Shown one piece after another: positions 16,054-28,442 of a stretch of 37,730 nt of DNA (the first letter of the stretch is position 1; every line of letters begins with the position of its first letter). This DNA is from Apilactobacillus timberlakei (GTDB lineage Bacteria > Bacillota > Bacilli > Lactobacillales > Lactobacillaceae): the NCBI RefSeq assembly GCF_002993965.1, contig NZ_POST01000002.1, positions 64,287-102,016 on the forward strand, given 5' to 3'. Position numbers and translations under genes: made by a program. Below the pieces are notes generated by a model that saw nothing but the letters and a program-made list of their open reading frames with translations, made no database searches and was not told the DNA's origin.

Positions 16054-16929
16054 ATGGCAAAGATTACTGCTGCTCAAGTAAAAAACTTACGTGACAAAAC
16101 TAGTGTAGGTATGATGGATGCTAAAAAAGCTTTAGTTGCTTCTGATGGTGATGAAAAAGCTGCTTTAGAATTTTTACGTGAAAAAGGTATCGCAAAAGCT
16201 GAAAAGAAGAGTGACCGTGTTGCTAATGCAGGTTTAACACGTGTTGTTACTAACGGTAATGCAGCTGCTATTGTTGAAATCAACGCTGAAACAGATTTCG
16301 TTTCTGGTAATGATGATTTCAAAGACTTAATTGATATGGTTGCAGCCAAGATTGTTGAAGAACAACCAGCTGACGTTGAAGCTGCACTTAAGTTAGATGT
16401 TGATGGTGAAACTATCAATGATAAGATTATTAATACGACTCAAATCACTGGTGAAAAGATTACTTTACGTCGTTTTGAAATCTTTAATAAGGCTGACGAT
16501 GCTAACTTTGGTGCTTACTTGCATAATGGTGGTTTAATTGGTGCTTTAGTACAAATTAAGGGTGCTGATGAAGAAGTTGCTAAGCATGTTGCTATGCACA
16601 TTGCTGCTACTAATCCTGAATACTTAGACAGAAACTCAGTTCCTGCTGATCGTTTAGATAAAGAACGTGAAGAATTGAAGAAGGAAGCCTTAGACGAAGG
16701 TAAGCCTGAAAAAATTGTTGAAAAAATGGTTGAAGGTCGTTTAAACAAATTCTTATCAGAAATTAGTTTAGCTGACCAAGAATTCGTTATGGATTCAGAC
16801 AAAACTGTTGCTCAATTTGTTAAAGACAATGGTGGAGAACTTGAAGCCTTTGCTCGTTACGAAGTTGGAGAAGGTATCGAAAAAGAAGAACAAAGTTTTG
16901 CTGATGAAGTAAATAGTCAAATTAAATAA
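16054..16929 (+). CDS. tsf: Elongation factor Ts
   Basis: Guanine-nucleotide exchange factor of EF-Tu, 291 residues. The N-terminal UBA-like domain [18 protein letters not shown] is diagnostic, and the core has the [12 protein letters not shown] and [10 protein letters not shown] segments (the TDFV motif contacts EF-Tu). The ribosome binding site is AAGGAGG before the ATG. The rpsB-tsf-pyrH-frr order is nearly universal in Firmicutes. It lies behind the rpsB terminator and is followed by another, so its expression is separable from pyrH. Confidence 0.97.
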   Translation: MAKITAAQVKNLRDKTSVGMMDAKKALVASDGDEKAALEFLREKGIAKAEKKSDRVANAGLTRVVTNGNAAAIVEINAETDFVSGNDDFKDLIDMVAAKIVEEQPADVEAALKLDVDGETINDKIINTTQITGEKITLRRFEIFNKADDANFGAYLHNGGLIGALVQIKGADEEVAKHVAMHIAATNPEYLDRNSVPADRLDKEREELKKEALDEGKPEKIVEKMVEGRLNKFLSEISLADQEFVMDSDKTVAQFVKDNGGELEAFARYEVGEGIEKEEQSFADEVNSQIK

Positions 16930-16945
16930 TTTAATTATTAAGATA

Positions 16946-16980
16946 AGGAGGGGGTGCTATATTTTGGCACTCCTTTTTTT
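16946..16980 (+). terminator. Intrinsic terminator after tsf
   Basis: GGGGTGC (16951-16957) pairs with GCACTCC (16967-16973) with one G-U pair, followed by a run of seven T. Confidence 0.85.
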
Positions 16981-17029
16981 ATAATTTATTTAATTTTAGT
17001 TTATTAATCTGTTTTTGTTATTTATGTTA

Positions 17030-17038
17030 TGCTAAAAT
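17030..17038 (+). promoter_or_regulatory. Extended -10 promoter element for pyrH
   Basis: TG at 17030-17031, one base, then TAAAAT (17033-17038), 34 bases before the pyrH ATG. The -35 is weak, as is common with extended -10 promoters. Confidence 0.5.
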
Positions 17039-17072
17039 TATATTAATGAATTATTTTAATGGAGGAAGTTCA

Positions 17073-17795
17073 ATGTCAGACGTAAAATACAAACGTATCG
17101 TCTTGAAACTAAGTGGTGAAGCCTTAGCTGGGGATAAGGGATTTGGAATTAACCCTCCAGTTATAAAAAAAATTGCTGAAGAAATAAAAGAAGTATATAA
17201 ATTAGGTATCCAGGTTGCTATTGTTGTCGGTGGTGGTAACATGTGGCGTGGTGTTGCCGGTGCAAAAATGGGGATGGAAAGAACTCAAGCTGATTATGTT
17301 GGAATGCTTGCAACCATAATGAATGGACTTTCGTTACAAGATAATTTAGAATCAATTGATGTTCCAACCAGAGTACAAACTTCAATTGAAATGAGACAAA
17401 TTGCTGAACCATATATCAGAAGAAAGGCTGTTCGTCATTTACAAAAAAATCGAGTAGTTATTTTTGCTGGTGGTACTGGTAATCCATACTTTTCAACTGA
17501 TACTACAGCTGCTTTAAGAGCTGCCGAAGTCCATGCTGACGCTATTTTGATGGCTAAAAATGGTGTAGATGGAATTTATTCAGCTGATCCTAATGAAGAT
17601 CCCAATGCGGTTAAGTATGATGAATTAACTCAAATGGATATCATTAATAAAAACTTAAATGTTATGGATACTACTGCAAGTTCATTATCAATGGATAATA
17701 ATATTCCTTTAGTAGTATTTAATTTAAATGAAAATGGGAACATTAAAAAGGTTGTTCAAGGTGAAAAAATTGGAACAACTGTTAGGGGGAAATAA
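17073..17795 (+). CDS. pyrH: UMP kinase
   Basis: Phosphorylates UMP to UDP, 240 residues, amino acid kinase fold. Features are [14 protein letters not shown] (phosphate loop), [23 protein letters not shown] and [16 protein letters not shown] chose the ATG at 17073 ([12 protein letters not shown]) with GGAGGAAG just upstream; the in-frame ATG at 17046 sits before that ribosome binding site and would add a nonconserved extension. The frr gene follows after three bases, so the two are cotranscribed. Confidence 0.97.
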   Translation: MSDVKYKRIVLKLSGEALAGDKGFGINPPVIKKIAEEIKEVYKLGIQVAIVVGGGNMWRGVAGAKMGMERTQADYVGMLATIMNGLSLQDNLESIDVPTRVQTSIEMRQIAEPYIRRKAVRHLQKNRVVIFAGGTGNPYFSTDTTAALRAAEVHADAILMAKNGVDGIYSADPNEDPNAVKYDELTQMDIINKNLNVMDTTASSLSMDNNIPLVVFNLNENGNIKKVVQGEKIGTTVRGK

Positions 17796-17798
17796 ATA

Positions 17799-18362
17799 AT
17801 GATTACTGCAAAAGAAGTTTTAGATAATGCAAAAAGTAAAATGCAAAAGACTACCGAATCATTAAAACATGATTTAGGTGGAATTCGTGCTGGTCGTGCT
17901 AACCCTAGTTTATTATCAGGTGTTACAGTTGATTATTATGGGGCTACCACTCCATTGAACCAAATTGCTGCAATTACTGTTCCTGAAGCTAGAGTTATTA
18001 TGGTTAGTCCTTATGATAAATCAGCTTTAAATAACATTGAAAAAGGTATCTTAGAAGCTGATTTAGGAATTAATCCAGCTAATGATGGTGATAAAATTAG
18101 AATGGTTATTCCACAATTAACTGAAGAACGTCGTGCCGAAGTATCTAAAAAAGTTAAAGCAACTGGTGAAAGCAATAAAGTTGCTATTAGAAATGTTAGA
18201 CGTGAAGCAATGGACGCAGTTAAAAAAGGTAATAAGAGCGATGATTTTAACGATGATGAAGCACATCGTCTAGAAGAGCAAGTTCAACAATTAACTGATA
18301 AGGAAATTAAACATGTTGATCAAATCGTTTCTGATAAAGAAAACGAAGTAATGAACGGATAA
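17799..18362 (+). CDS. frr: Ribosome recycling factor
   Basis: With EF-G it splits the ribosome after termination. It is 187 residues, two-domain tRNA-mimic fold. The conserved LGGIRAGRANPSLL, VPEARVIMVSPYDKSAL and LTEERRAEVSKKVK are all visible. The ribosome binding site is the GGGGGAA at the pyrH end; the start is ATG. The 132-residue unrecognised gene follows 11 bases later, between it and uppS. Confidence 0.97.
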   Translation: MITAKEVLDNAKSKMQKTTESLKHDLGGIRAGRANPSLLSGVTVDYYGATTPLNQIAAITVPEARVIMVSPYDKSALNNIEKGILEADLGINPANDGDKIRMVIPQLTEERRAEVSKKVKATGESNKVAIRNVRREAMDAVKKGNKSDDFNDDEAHRLEEQVQQLTDKEIKHVDQIVSDKENEVMNG

Positions 18363-18373
18363 GGGAGATATTT

Positions 18374-18772
18374 ATGTCAGAACAAGAATTAACCCCAGGT
18401 ACAAAAGAATTTGAAAAAATGATTTTTAAATTAAACAAAGATATGGATAATTCAAATATTCAAGCTTTAGAATATAACGGTAACAAGTTACAAGAAATTC
18501 AAGATAATGTATATGTAATGCCTGCTTATGTTACTGACGATTTTAATTTATTCTTTGTTATTTCTAAATTAATTGAAGATGATTGGATTGTTGCATTTAC
18601 CCAAGCTACTATAGAAGATAAGAATGAAATCACTGATTTAACTGATCCAATTCCTACAGGTAAAGGTTTAAACATGCTTGGTGAACAAAGTGCAGCAGAT
18701 GCAAACCAATTATTGAAATATTTCCAAACATTAGTTGATACTAAACGTGGAGAATGGAGACTAATTCAATAA
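18374..18772 (+). CDS. Hypothetical protein, 132 residues, in the frr-uppS gap
   Basis: I do not recognise the family. It starts with ATG after AAGGGAGA and lies 11 bases behind frr, so it belongs to the pyrH-frr transcript. It is acidic and soluble, with no cysteine, signal peptide or membrane helix. The pattern is mixed alpha/beta: a helical start (TPGTKEFEKMIFKLNKDM), strand-like VYVMPAYVT, LFFVISKLI and WIVAFTQAT, then a helical NQLLKYFQTLVDTKRGEWRL end. It interrupts one of the most conserved gene pairs in Firmicutes. Codon use resembles the neighbours, so recent transfer is not suggested. A hairpin follows before uppS. Confidence 0.8.
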   Translation: MSEQELTPGTKEFEKMIFKLNKDMDNSNIQALEYNGNKLQEIQDNVYVMPAYVTDDFNLFFVISKLIEDDWIVAFTQATIEDKNEITDLTDPIPTGKGLNMLGEQSAADANQLLKYFQTLVDTKRGEWRLIQ

Positions 18773-18789
18773 AATTTAATTGGCAATTT

Positions 18790-18812
18790 AGGATGAGGAT
18801 ACCACTCATCCT
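18790..18812 (+). terminator. Hairpin, possible weak terminator before uppS
   Basis: Perfect arms AGGATGAG and CTCATCCT around a 7-base loop, followed by an interrupted T-tract (TTATTTGTTTA). No clear promoter lies between it and uppS, so it more likely attenuates than stops transcription. Confidence 0.6.
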
Positions 18813-18845
18813 TTATTTGTTTATAGTTAATTTATAGGTGATAAT

Positions 18846-19607
18846 ATGTTTAATAAAAATAATTCATTAGAAGACCATCAATTAGATCCTAATAACATTC
18901 CTGCTCACATTGCTATTATTATGGATGGAAATGGAAGATGGGCTAAGCAAAGGCATTTGCCTAGAATTGCTGGACATAAGCAAGGTATGGAAGTTGTTAG
19001 AACGATAACTAAATCAGCCAGTAATCTTGGAGTCAAGGTATTAACTCTATATGCCTTTTCTACTGAAAATTGGCATCGACCTGAAAAAGAGGTTAAGTAT
19101 TTATTAGGATTGCCGGAACGTTTCTTTAATAAATTTGTTCCAGAATTGATAGAAAATAATGTTAAAGTAAGTGTTATGGGAGAAGTCGACAAATTACCTA
19201 ATAGTACAAAAAAAGCGGTTCAAAAGGCCATCTATGATACTAAAGATTGTAATGGAATGATTCTAAATTTTGCTTTGAATTATGGTAGCCATGATGAAAT
19301 TGTTTCAGCAATTAAAAAAATATCTAGTCGTGTTAAAAACGGTAGCTTAAATGTTGATGATATTAATGATAATGTTGTTGAAGAATCTTTAATGACAGCT
19401 AATTTGAAAAATCTATCTAATCCGGATCTATTAATTAGAACTAGTGGAGAAGAACGTTTATCAAATTTTCTTCTATGGCAATTGGCCTATAGTGAATTCG
19501 TTTTTGATAAAACTAAATGGCCTGACTATAAGGATTCTAATTTAAAAGAATGTATTCATGAATATCAAAATCGTCATCGTCGATTTGGTGGTCTAAAAAA
19601 TAAATAA
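18846..19607 (+). CDS. uppS: Isoprenyl transferase (undecaprenyl diphosphate synthase)
   Basis: Cis-prenyltransferase that makes the C55 lipid carrier for peptidoglycan, 253 residues. The catalytic P-loop IIMDGNGRWA has D27. The segments YAFSTENWHRP and RTSGEERLSNFLLWQLAYSE, and the C-terminal RHRRFGG dimer motif, are intact. The ribosome binding site is TAGGTGA before the ATG. It begins the conserved uppS-cdsA-rseP-proS-polC block; its isoprenoid substrate comes from the mevalonate route represented by mvaS. Confidence 0.97.
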   Translation: MFNKNNSLEDHQLDPNNIPAHIAIIMDGNGRWAKQRHLPRIAGHKQGMEVVRTITKSASNLGVKVLTLYAFSTENWHRPEKEVKYLLGLPERFFNKFVPELIENNVKVSVMGEVDKLPNSTKKAVQKAIYDTKDCNGMILNFALNYGSHDEIVSAIKKISSRVKNGSLNVDDINDNVVEESLMTANLKNLSNPDLLIRTSGEERLSNFLLWQLAYSEFVFDKTKWPDYKDSNLKECIHEYQNRHRRFGGLKNK

Positions 19608-19622
19608 ATTGAGGAATTAAAA

Positions 19623-20411
19623 ATGAAACAAAGAGTTTTAACTGCGATTATCGCATTAATAATTTTTATTCCAATTGTTTTAATTGGTGGAATATTTATA
19701 GATATTGCGGCCTTATTACTAGGAATAGTCGCTGTATCTGAAATTTTAGTTATGAAAAAGAAATTGGTTGTTTCTCCTGAAGCAATGCTATCATTTTTAG
19801 GTGTAGCAATAGTTATAGTACCTGATCAATGGTATGCACATTTACCAAGCTTCTTATCATCACAATTTTTATTTTATTTAGTAGTTATGTTGTTATTACT
19901 TAGAAACGTGTTTACTAAAAATAAATTTTCGTTTGATGATACAGGAGTGATGACTTTGAGCATGCTATATGTAGGTGTTGGATTTCATTATTTTGTTTCA
20001 GCAAGATCTGATAGTGTAGCTACTCTATTTTATGCGTTATTTATTGTTTGGCTAACCGATAGTGGAGCCTACATATTTGGTAAGCAATTAGGTAAACATA
20101 AATTAGCTCCGCATGTTAGTCCTAATAAAACGTGGGAAGGATCCATTTGCGGGTCTTTAATAGCCACTGTAATAGGAACTATTTGGATGCTAATTTATAA
20201 TATTGGAAATGTTTCTATTTTATCAGCAATTCTTATAACACTATTACTTTCTATTGTGGGACAATTAGGCGATTTAGTAGAATCATCATTAAAACGTTTT
20301 TATAGAGTCAAAGATTCCGGTAAAATTTTACCTGGACATGGTGGGATTCTAGACCGTTTTGATAGCTTGCTTTTTGTATTACCAATACTACATTTGTTTG
20401 GTATTATTTAG
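19623..20411 (+). CDS. cdsA: Phosphatidate cytidylyltransferase
   Basis: Makes CDP-diacylglycerol from phosphatidic acid and CTP. It is a polytopic membrane protein of 262 residues with about seven or eight hydrophobic segments. The C-terminal signature SPNKTWEGSICG with HGGILDRFDSLLFV is diagnostic, and the acidic WLTDSGAYIFG upstream is also conserved. The ribosome binding site is GAGGAA before the ATG, 15 bases after uppS, so the genes are cotranscribed. Confidence 0.96.
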   Translation: MKQRVLTAIIALIIFIPIVLIGGIFIDIAALLLGIVAVSEILVMKKKLVVSPEAMLSFLGVAIVIVPDQWYAHLPSFLSSQFLFYLVVMLLLLRNVFTKNKFSFDDTGVMTLSMLYVGVGFHYFVSARSDSVATLFYALFIVWLTDSGAYIFGKQLGKHKLAPHVSPNKTWEGSICGSLIATVIGTIWMLIYNIGNVSILSAILITLLLSIVGQLGDLVESSLKRFYRVKDSGKILPGHGGILDRFDSLLFVLPILHLFGII

Positions 20412-20436
20412 CTAATTATTTAAAGGAGCGATTTTT

Positions 20437-21711
20437 TTGATTATAACTATCATAGCTTTCATAATAGTTTTTGGAATTCTTGTATTTGTTCATGAATTTG
20501 GACATTTCATAGTAGCCAAAAAATCTGGTATTATGGTTCGCGAATTTTCTATTGGAATGGGACCAAAATTATTTTATTATCGACACAATTCAACGACCTA
20601 TACGGTTAGATTGTTACCATTGGGTGGATATGTTCGTATGGCTGGATCTGCTGATAATGAATCACAAGAATTAGAACCAGGAACACCCGTTAGTTTACAA
20701 TTTGATGATAATCAAATTGTAAATTCAATTAACACTAGTAAAAAACAAACTTTATATCAAGGAATACCCCTTGAAGTAACAAATTGTGATTTAGAAAAGA
20801 ATCTTTTCATTGAAGGCTTTGAAAATGGGAAGGAAGAATCTAAAAAAAGATACGCAGTTAGTCATGATGCTGTCATAATCGAGCATGATGGAACAGCTGT
20901 TCAAATAGCTCCTAATGATGTTCAATTTCAGAATGCTCCAGTATGGAAAAAATTAATTACTAATTTTGCTGGTATTTTTAATAATATTCTTTTAGCAGTT
21001 ATTGCTTTTTCTATTTTATCTTTCTTACAGGGTGGTGCCCCTTCAAATACTAATACCGTTAATGTTACACCAAATAATTCTGTTGCTAGAGATGCTGGTA
21101 TTAAAAATGGAGATAGAATATTAAGTATTGATGGACAAAAAACTAGTACTTGGAAAGATTTGACTGTTGCTATTCAATCTAAACCCAATCAAAAAGTTAA
21201 TTTAAAAATTGCTAATAATGATTCTGAAAAAAATATTTCTTTAAAAACACAATCTGCTAAAAATGGTTCTACTAAATATGGAGTTATTGGGGTAACACAA
21301 ACTTTAAATAATTCATTTATTGCCAAAGCTTTGTCTGGATTTAATCAAACATGGAACTTTACTAAACTGTTAGTTGCTAAGTTAATATCTATGTTTTCTG
21401 GACATTTCAGTTTAAACGATTTGGGCGGCCCCGTTGCTATTTTTGCTAATACTTCGCAAGCTGCTAAGTTGGGAATTGATGGAATAGTTTACTTTATAGC
21501 TTTCTTATCAATTAATTTAGCTATTATTAATTTTATTCCAATTCCTGCTTTAGATGGTGGTAAAATATTATTGAACATTATTGAAGCAATTAGAAGAAAG
21601 CCAGCATCGGAAAAAGTTGAAACTATTGTTACTTTGGTGGGCTTTGCCTTTATTGTTATTCTTATGATTTTGGTTACTTTAAATGATATACAAAGATACT
21701 TTTTACATTAA
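20437..21711 (+). CDS. rseP: Site-2 type intramembrane metalloprotease RseP/RasP
   Basis: Regulated intramembrane proteolysis enzyme of 424 residues. The zinc motif HEFGH (H19, E20, H23) lies in the first membrane helix. A PDZ domain spans about residues 200-285 (VARDAGIKNGDRILSIDGQ). The third-ligand motif NFIPIPALDGGK lies near the C-terminus, followed by a last helix. An insert between the first helix and PDZ domain is usual in lactobacilli. The start is TTG at 20437 with AAAGGAG upstream. In relatives it clears anti-sigma factor remnants and signal peptides. Confidence 0.95.
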   Translation: MIITIIAFIIVFGILVFVHEFGHFIVAKKSGIMVREFSIGMGPKLFYYRHNSTTYTVRLLPLGGYVRMAGSADNESQELEPGTPVSLQFDDNQIVNSINTSKKQTLYQGIPLEVTNCDLEKNLFIEGFENGKEESKKRYAVSHDAVIIEHDGTAVQIAPNDVQFQNAPVWKKLITNFAGIFNNILLAVIAFSILSFLQGGAPSNTNTVNVTPNNSVARDAGIKNGDRILSIDGQKTSTWKDLTVAIQSKPNQKVNLKIANNDSEKNISLKTQSAKNGSTKYGVIGVTQTLNNSFIAKALSGFNQTWNFTKLLVAKLISMFSGHFSLNDLGGPVAIFANTSQAAKLGIDGIVYFIAFLSINLAIINFIPIPALDGGKILLNIIEAIRRKPASEKVETIVTLVGFAFIVILMILVTLNDIQRYFLH

Positions 21712-21715
21712 TTAA

Positions 21716-23446
<1,731 letters not shown>

Positions 23447-23453
23447 TTAGATT

Positions 23454-23488
23454 AAAGATCAGTTTAAAATATATAACTGGTCTTTTTT
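23454..23488 (+). terminator. Intrinsic terminator after proS
   Basis: Arms AAGATCAGTT and AACTGGTCTT (one G-U pair) around an AT-rich loop, followed by TTTT. Confidence 0.85.
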
Positions 23489-23517
23489 CATCTTTTGTAA
23501 TATTGGAGGTTTAATCT

Positions 23518-26500
23518 TTGTTAGATAAAGAAAAACTATTTTTAAAATTAATAAATCAACTCCAATTAAATGGAGATGAGTCTTACTTTAAAAATGGTCG
23601 AATTGAGCAAATTGAAATTCATAAAAAATCAAAAAGCTGGGAATTTTTCTTAAATTTACCCAATATTTTGCCTTATGAAGCTTTTATTGATTTTTATAAT
23701 CGATTTCATGCAACCTTTGATGAGATTGCTCATTCTTCTGTAAATATATCGACGCAAAATAATGAGTTTGATAATAATATTTTAGGTAAGTATTGGAATT
23801 GGGTAGTCAAGAATACCGATATTTCAGAATCTTTAAAACAAGAATTACTTAAGCATAATGACTTAAAGCTAAAAAATCAAAGAGTTGAATACGTTGCTGA
23901 AAATGAAATTGTAAAAAACTTTTTGGTTAGTAAAGCTTTGGCACCAATTGAAGAAACCTATCAAAAACTTGGTTTTCCTAAATTTAATATTCATGTTTAT
24001 GTTGATGAAAGTGCTTCACAAGAAAAAATAAAAGACTTTCAACTTCAAAAAGAAAAACGTGATGCCCAATTAGCGCAAAAAGCAGTTAAAGCAATTAAAG
24101 AATCTACTGCTAAAAGGCAAAAAAGTAGTAATAAAGCTGTTCCTAAAGGTAAAGTAATGATTGGTAGACCAATTAAAGACGATGTTGAAATTACTAAAAT
24201 GAGTGATATTGTTCAAGAAGAAAGACTAGTTATTATTAATGGCCATATCTTTGATAAGGAAATTAGATCGTTACGTTCTGGTCGTCAGTTAATGATCTTA
24301 AAAGTTACAGATTATTCTTCTTCCATTGAAATTAAAAAATTTTCTAATAATGAAGACGATGAAAAACAATTTGCTGCTATTCAAGAGGGAGATTGGATTA
24401 AAGCACGTGGTGGAGTACAAGAGGATAATTATACTCATGAATTGACTCTAAATGCTTATGATATTAATCCTTTGAAGCATGAGGAACGAAAAGATACTGC
24501 TGAAAAGAAACGTGTTGAACTTCATCTACACACTCAAATGAGTCAAATGGATGCAACCAATAGTATTGGTGATTTTGTTGCAAGAGCTAAAAAATGGGGG
24601 CAATCAGCAATAGCAATCACAGATCATGCTGCTGTTCAGGGTTTTCCTTTTGCATATACAGCTGCCAAAAAGAACGATATGAAAATGATTTATGGGGTTG
24701 AAGCTAACGTTGTAGACGATGGAGTTCCAATTACTTTTAATGCTGATGATCGCGAATTATATGATGCAACGTATGTAGTATTTGATATTGAAACGACGGG
24801 TTTATCTGCTATTTATGATAATGTAATTGAAGTTTCAGCTGTTAAAATGCAACACGATAATGTAATTGATCAATTTGAAGAATTTATTGATCCTGGCTTT
24901 CATTTATCTGACTTTACAACACAGTTAACTTCTATCACTGATGAAATGGTGCAAGGCTCTAAATCTGAAGAAGAAGTTTTTAAACTGTTTAGAGATTTTT
25001 GTGGTGATGCAATTGTTGTTGGTCATAATGTTACATTTGATGTTGGTTTTATGAATGTTGGCTACGCTCGATATGGTATGGAAAAGATTCAAAATCCTAT
25101 TATTGATACACTACCTTTAGCACGTTTTTTATATCCTAATTTTAAAAGTTATCGTTTAAACACCTTAGCTAAGAAGTTTGATGTGTCTCTTGAACACCAT
25201 CATAGAGCGGTATATGATGCTGAAAGTACAGGCCATTTAAATTATATTTTTGTTAAAGAGGCTGAAGATAAATATGGCATCACAAAAGTAAATGAGTTCA
25301 ATGCTCATATGAGTGAACACGATGCATACAAGCATGCTCGCCCATTTCATGCAATTTTACTAGCTAAAACTCAAACTGGACTAAAAAATATGTTTAAGCT
25401 AATTTCTTTATCCAATGTTAAATATTTTTATCGGGTACCTAGAATCCCTAGGAGTGTGTTAGAAAAATACCGAGAAGGCATTTTGGTTGGGTCAGCTTGT
25501 TCTAGTGGTGAAGTATTTACTTCAATGATGCAAAAAGGTAAACAAGAAGCTACTGAAAAGGCGAAATTTTATGATTATTTAGAGGTACAACCGAAAGCAG
25601 CTTATCAACCGTTGATTGATTCACAATTAATTCATGATGAAAAACATCTAGAAGAAATTATTTCCAATATGGTTGAAACCGGTAAAGAACTTGAAAAGCC
25701 AGTTGTCGCTACTGGGGATGTTCATTATTTAGACCCACATGATTATATTTATCGAAAAATATTAATTAATTCTCAAGGTGGAGCTAATCCATTAAATCGT
25801 CAAGAATTACCAGATGTACACTTTCTTACAACTAACGAAATGTTAGATAATTTTAATTTTTTAGGAGAAGATTTGGACAATAGGATTGTAGTTGAAAATT
25901 CTAATAAAATAGCTGATATGATTGATGATGATATTCATCCAGTTCTTGATAAATTATATACACCACACATGAACGGTGCTGAAGATGAAATTAAGAATAG
26001 TACAATGGACAAAGCTCACGAATTATATGGCAATCCATTACCTGAAATAATTCAAAAGCGTTTGGATCGAGAATTAAAAAGTATCATTGGAAATGGATTT
26101 TCCGTTATTTATCTAATTGCTAAGCGTCTAGTATCTAAAAGTAATAAAGATGGTTACTTAGTAGGTTCTCGTGGATCTGTAGGATCTAGTTTAGTTGCTA
26201 CTATGGCAGGAATAACTGAAGTGAATCCTTTACCACCACATTATCGTTGCCCTAAATGCAGATATTCTCATTTCTTTACTAAAGGTGAATATGGTTCTGG
26301 TTATGATTTGCCACATAAAGAATGTCCTAATTGTGGAACACTAATGGTTGGGGATGGACATAATATTCCTTTTGAAACTTTCTTAGGGTTCAAAGGAAAT
26401 AAGGTTCCTGATATTGATTTAAATTTCTCTGGAGATTATCAACCAATTGCTCATAATTATTTAAAAGTGCTTTTCGGTGAAAAGAATGTTTATCGTGCTG

Positions 26501-27837
26501 GAACGATTGGAACGGTTGCTGATAAAACTGCCTATGGATTCGTTAAAGCATATGAGCGTGATACAGAACAGGTAATTAGAGGCGCTGAAATTGATCGTTT
26601 AGCTAAAGGTGATACTGGTGTTAAGCGAACTACTGGACAACATCCAGCTGGTATTATTATCGTGCCAGATGATATGGATATTTTTGATTTCACTCCAATT
26701 CAATATCCTGCTGATGATCAAAATGCAGCATGGGAAACTACTCACTTTGATTTCCACTCAATTCATGACAACATTTTAAAGATGGATGTTTTGGGACATG
26801 ATGATCCAACTATGATTAGAACACTCCAAGATTTATCAGGAGTTGATCCTCAATCTATACCAATGGATGATCCTGGAGTTATGGGACTATTTTCTGGTAC
26901 TGATACAATTGGAGTTACTCCCGAACAGATACAATCTAAAACTGGGACTCTTGGTGTTCCAGAATTTGGGACCAAATTTGTTAGAGGAATGTTAGAACAA
27001 ACTAAACCTAATAATTATTCACAGTTATTACAAATTTCAGGATTATCACATGGAACTGATGTTTGGTTAGGAAATGCTGATGAACTAATTAGGGATGGTA
27101 AAGCTACCATTGCCAATGTTATTGGGTGTCGTGATAACATTATGACTGATTTAATTAATTGGGGACTGGATTCAGAAACATCCTTCCAAATCATGGAATC
27201 TGTTCGTCATGGTCGAGGAATTCCAGATGAATGGCAAAAACAAATGCATGAAGCCAATATTCCACAGTGGTATATTGATTCTTGCTTGAAAATTAAGTAT
27301 ATGTTCCCACGTGCGCATGCCGCTGCTTATGTTCTAATGGCTTTACGTGTTGCATACTTTAAAGTTTATTTTCCTTTAGTATATTATTGTGCATATTTCT
27401 CAGTTCGTGCTGATGACTTTGATTTAGTATCTATGTGCAATGGGAAAGAAGCAATAAAAAATAAAATGAAGGAAATTAATGATCAAGGTAATGATGCATC
27501 ATCCAAAGACAAAAATTTACTAACAGTTTTGGAATTATCTAATGAAATGGTAGAACGTGGTTTTGATTTTGAAATGGTTAACTTAGAAAAGTCAGACGCT
27601 GAAAAATGGTTAATAGATGGTAAAAAATTGATTGCTCCATTTAGAGCTATTCCTAGTCTGGGATTAAATGTTGCAAAACAAATTGTTGCTGCTAGGGCTG
27701 ATAAACCATTTATTTCTAAAGAAGATTTATCTAAGCGAGGAAAAGTTTCTAAAAAGATAATCGAATTTATGACTGATAACCATGTTATTGATGGTTTACC
27801 TGATGAAAATCAATTAAGCTTATTTGACATGATGTAG
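23518..27837 (+). CDS. polC: DNA polymerase III alpha subunit, PolC type
   Basis: The main replicative polymerase of low-GC Gram-positives, 1439 residues. In order: an N-terminal domain (to about 200), an OB fold (about 236-295), and a PHP domain starting [11 protein letters not shown], split by the DEDDh proofreading exonuclease. The exonuclease has FDIETTGLS (D423, E425), HNVTFDVGF (about 502) and [12 protein letters not shown] four-cysteine zinc finger follows (CPKCRYS and CPNCGTL, about 910-945), then the C-family catalytic core with [11 protein letters not shown] (about 962), and a helix-hairpin-helix tail. The C-terminus NQLSLFDMM is a likely clamp-binding motif. The start is TTG, seven bases after GGAGGT. 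Confidence 0.97.
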   Translation: MLDKEKLFLKLINQLQLNGDESYFKNGRIEQIEIHKKSKSWEFFLNLPNILPYEAFIDFYNRFHATFDEIAHSSVNISTQNNEFDNNILGKYWNWVVKNTDISESLKQELLKHNDLKLKNQRVEYVAENEIVKNFLVSKALAPIEETYQKLGFPKFNIHVYVDESASQEKIKDFQLQKEKRDAQLAQKAVKAIKESTAKRQKSSNKAVPKGKVMIGRPIKDDVEITKMSDIVQEERLVIINGHIFDKEIRSLRSGRQLMILKVTDYSSSIEIKKFSNNEDDEKQFAAIQEGDWIKARGGVQEDNYTHELTLNAYDINPLKHEERKDTAEKKRVELHLHTQMSQMDATNSIGDFVARAKKWGQSAIAITDHAAVQGFPFAYTAAKKNDMKMIYGVEANVVDDGVPITFNADDRELYDATYVVFDIETTGLSAIYDNVIEVSAVKMQHDNVIDQFEEFIDPGFHLSDFTTQLTSITDEMVQGSKSEEEVFKLFRDFCGDAIVVGHNVTFDVGFMNVGYARYGMEKIQNPIIDTLPLARFLYPNFKSYRLNTLAKKFDVSLEHHHRAVYDAESTGHLNYIFVKEAEDKYGITKVNEFNAHMSEHDAYKHARPFHAILLAKTQTGLKNMFKLISLSNVKYFYRVPRIPRSVLEKYREGILVGSACSSGEVFTSMMQKGKQEATEKAKFYDYLEVQPKAAYQPLIDSQLIHDEKHLEEIISNMVETGKELEKPVVATGDVHYLDPHDYIYRKILINSQGGANPLNRQELPDVHFLTTNEMLDNFNFLGEDLDNRIVVENSNKIADMIDDDIHPVLDKLYTPHMNGAEDEIKNSTMDKAHELYGNPLPEIIQKRLDRELKSIIGNGFSVIYLIAKRLVSKSNKDGYLVGSRGSVGSSLVATMAGITEVNPLPPHYRCPKCRYSHFFTKGEYGSGYDLPHKECPNCGTLMVGDGHNIPFETFLGFKGNKVPDIDLNFSGDYQPIAHNYLKVLFGEKNVYRAGTIGTVADKTAYGFVKAYERDTEQVIRGAEIDRLAKGDTGVKRTTGQHPAGIIIVPDDMDIFDFTPIQYPADDQNAAWETTHFDFHSIHDNILKMDVLGHDDPTMIRTLQDLSGVDPQSIPMDDPGVMGLFSGTDTIGVTPEQIQSKTGTLGVPEFGTKFVRGMLEQTKPNNYSQLLQISGLSHGTDVWLGNADELIRDGKATIANVIGCRDNIMTDLINWGLDSETSFQIMESVRHGRGIPDEWQKQMHEANIPQWYIDSCLKIKYMFPRAHAAAYVLMALRVAYFKVYFPLVYYCAYFSVRADDFDLVSMCNGKEAIKNKMKEINDQGNDASSKDKNLLTVLELSNEMVERGFDFEMVNLEKSDAEKWLIDGKKLIAPFRAIPSLGLNVAKQIVAARADKPFISKEDLSKRGKVSKKIIEFMTDNHVIDGLPDENQLSLFDMM

Positions 27838-27843
27838 TTAAAA

Positions 27844-27872
27844 TTGAATTATATATGTATGTGTGGTATTAT
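27844..27872 (+). promoter_or_regulatory. Promoter of the rimP-nusA-infB operon
   Basis: TTGAAT (27844-27849), an exact 17-base spacer and TATTAT (27867-27872), seven bases after the polC stop. The predicted start point near 27879 is only about 20 bases before a terminator hairpin. Confidence 0.65.
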
Positions 27873-27898
27873 GAAATTTGATTAGTATCCATGGAAGG

Positions 27899-27930
27899 GA
27901 GTGAGCAGAAATGCTCGCTCTTTTTATTGG
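27899..27930 (+). terminator. Intrinsic terminator in the rimP leader (candidate attenuator)
   Basis: Nine-base arms GAGTGAGCA and TGCTCGCTC with one G-U pair and a GAAA tetraloop (27908-27911), then TTTTTATTGG, a T-tract with an interruption. It lies between the operon promoter and the rimP ribosome binding site, so it can also be the polC terminator. No antiterminator pairing is obvious. Confidence 0.8.
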
Positions 27931-27950
27931 TTTTTTTAGGAGGCGTTTCA

Positions 27951-28424
27951 TTGAGTGAAATTACAGAGACAGTTGAGAATTTAGTAAATCCAATTCTTGC
28001 TGAACATGACTTTTATTTATATGACATTGAATTTGTTAAAGAAAGTAAAAGTTGGTATTTAAGAGTATATATTGATAAGAAAAATGGAATTAATATTGAA
28101 GATTGTGCACTTGTATCTGATGAACTAAGTGAAAAACTAGATTCCATCGAACCAGATCCAATCCCACAAGCATATTTTCTTGAAGTTTCCTCTCCAGGAG
28201 CAGAAAGACCTCTAAAGAAACCTTCTGATTTTGAAAATGCAATTGGTGAATATATTCATGTTTCTCTTTATGCACCAATTGATGGAAATAAGATTTATGA
28301 AGGTACTTTAAAAGAAGATAACGACGATGATTTAGTTATTAACATTAATATGAAGGGTCGATTTAAAGATTTATCGATTCCTAAAAAATCTATTGCTAAA
28401 GCTAGATTAGCAATTAAATTTTAA
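27951..28424 (+). CDS. rimP: Ribosome maturation factor RimP
   Basis: 30S assembly factor of 157 residues. The N-terminal domain has [20 protein letters not shown] and the central [11 protein letters not shown] motif is diagnostic; the C-terminal SH3-like domain follows. I chose the TTG at 27951 ([16 protein letters not shown]), seven bases after AGGAGG. An in-frame ATG at 27891 lies upstream of the terminator hairpin and would read through it. It is the first gene of the conserved rimP-nusA-ylxR-ylxQ-infB-rbfA operon. Confidence 0.94.
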   Translation: MSEITETVENLVNPILAEHDFYLYDIEFVKESKSWYLRVYIDKKNGINIEDCALVSDELSEKLDSIEPDPIPQAYFLEVSSPGAERPLKKPSDFENAIGEYIHVSLYAPIDGNKIYEGTLKEDNDDDLVININMKGRFKDLSIPKKSIAKARLAIKF

Positions 28425-28442
28425 TTAAGGGAGAAAATTAAC

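Noticed and set aside
16074-16418. Minus-strand open frames inside tsf (also 16515-16802)
   Set aside because: These are mirror frames of a highly biased coding sequence; the products are low-complexity Ser/Ala-rich and have no family features.
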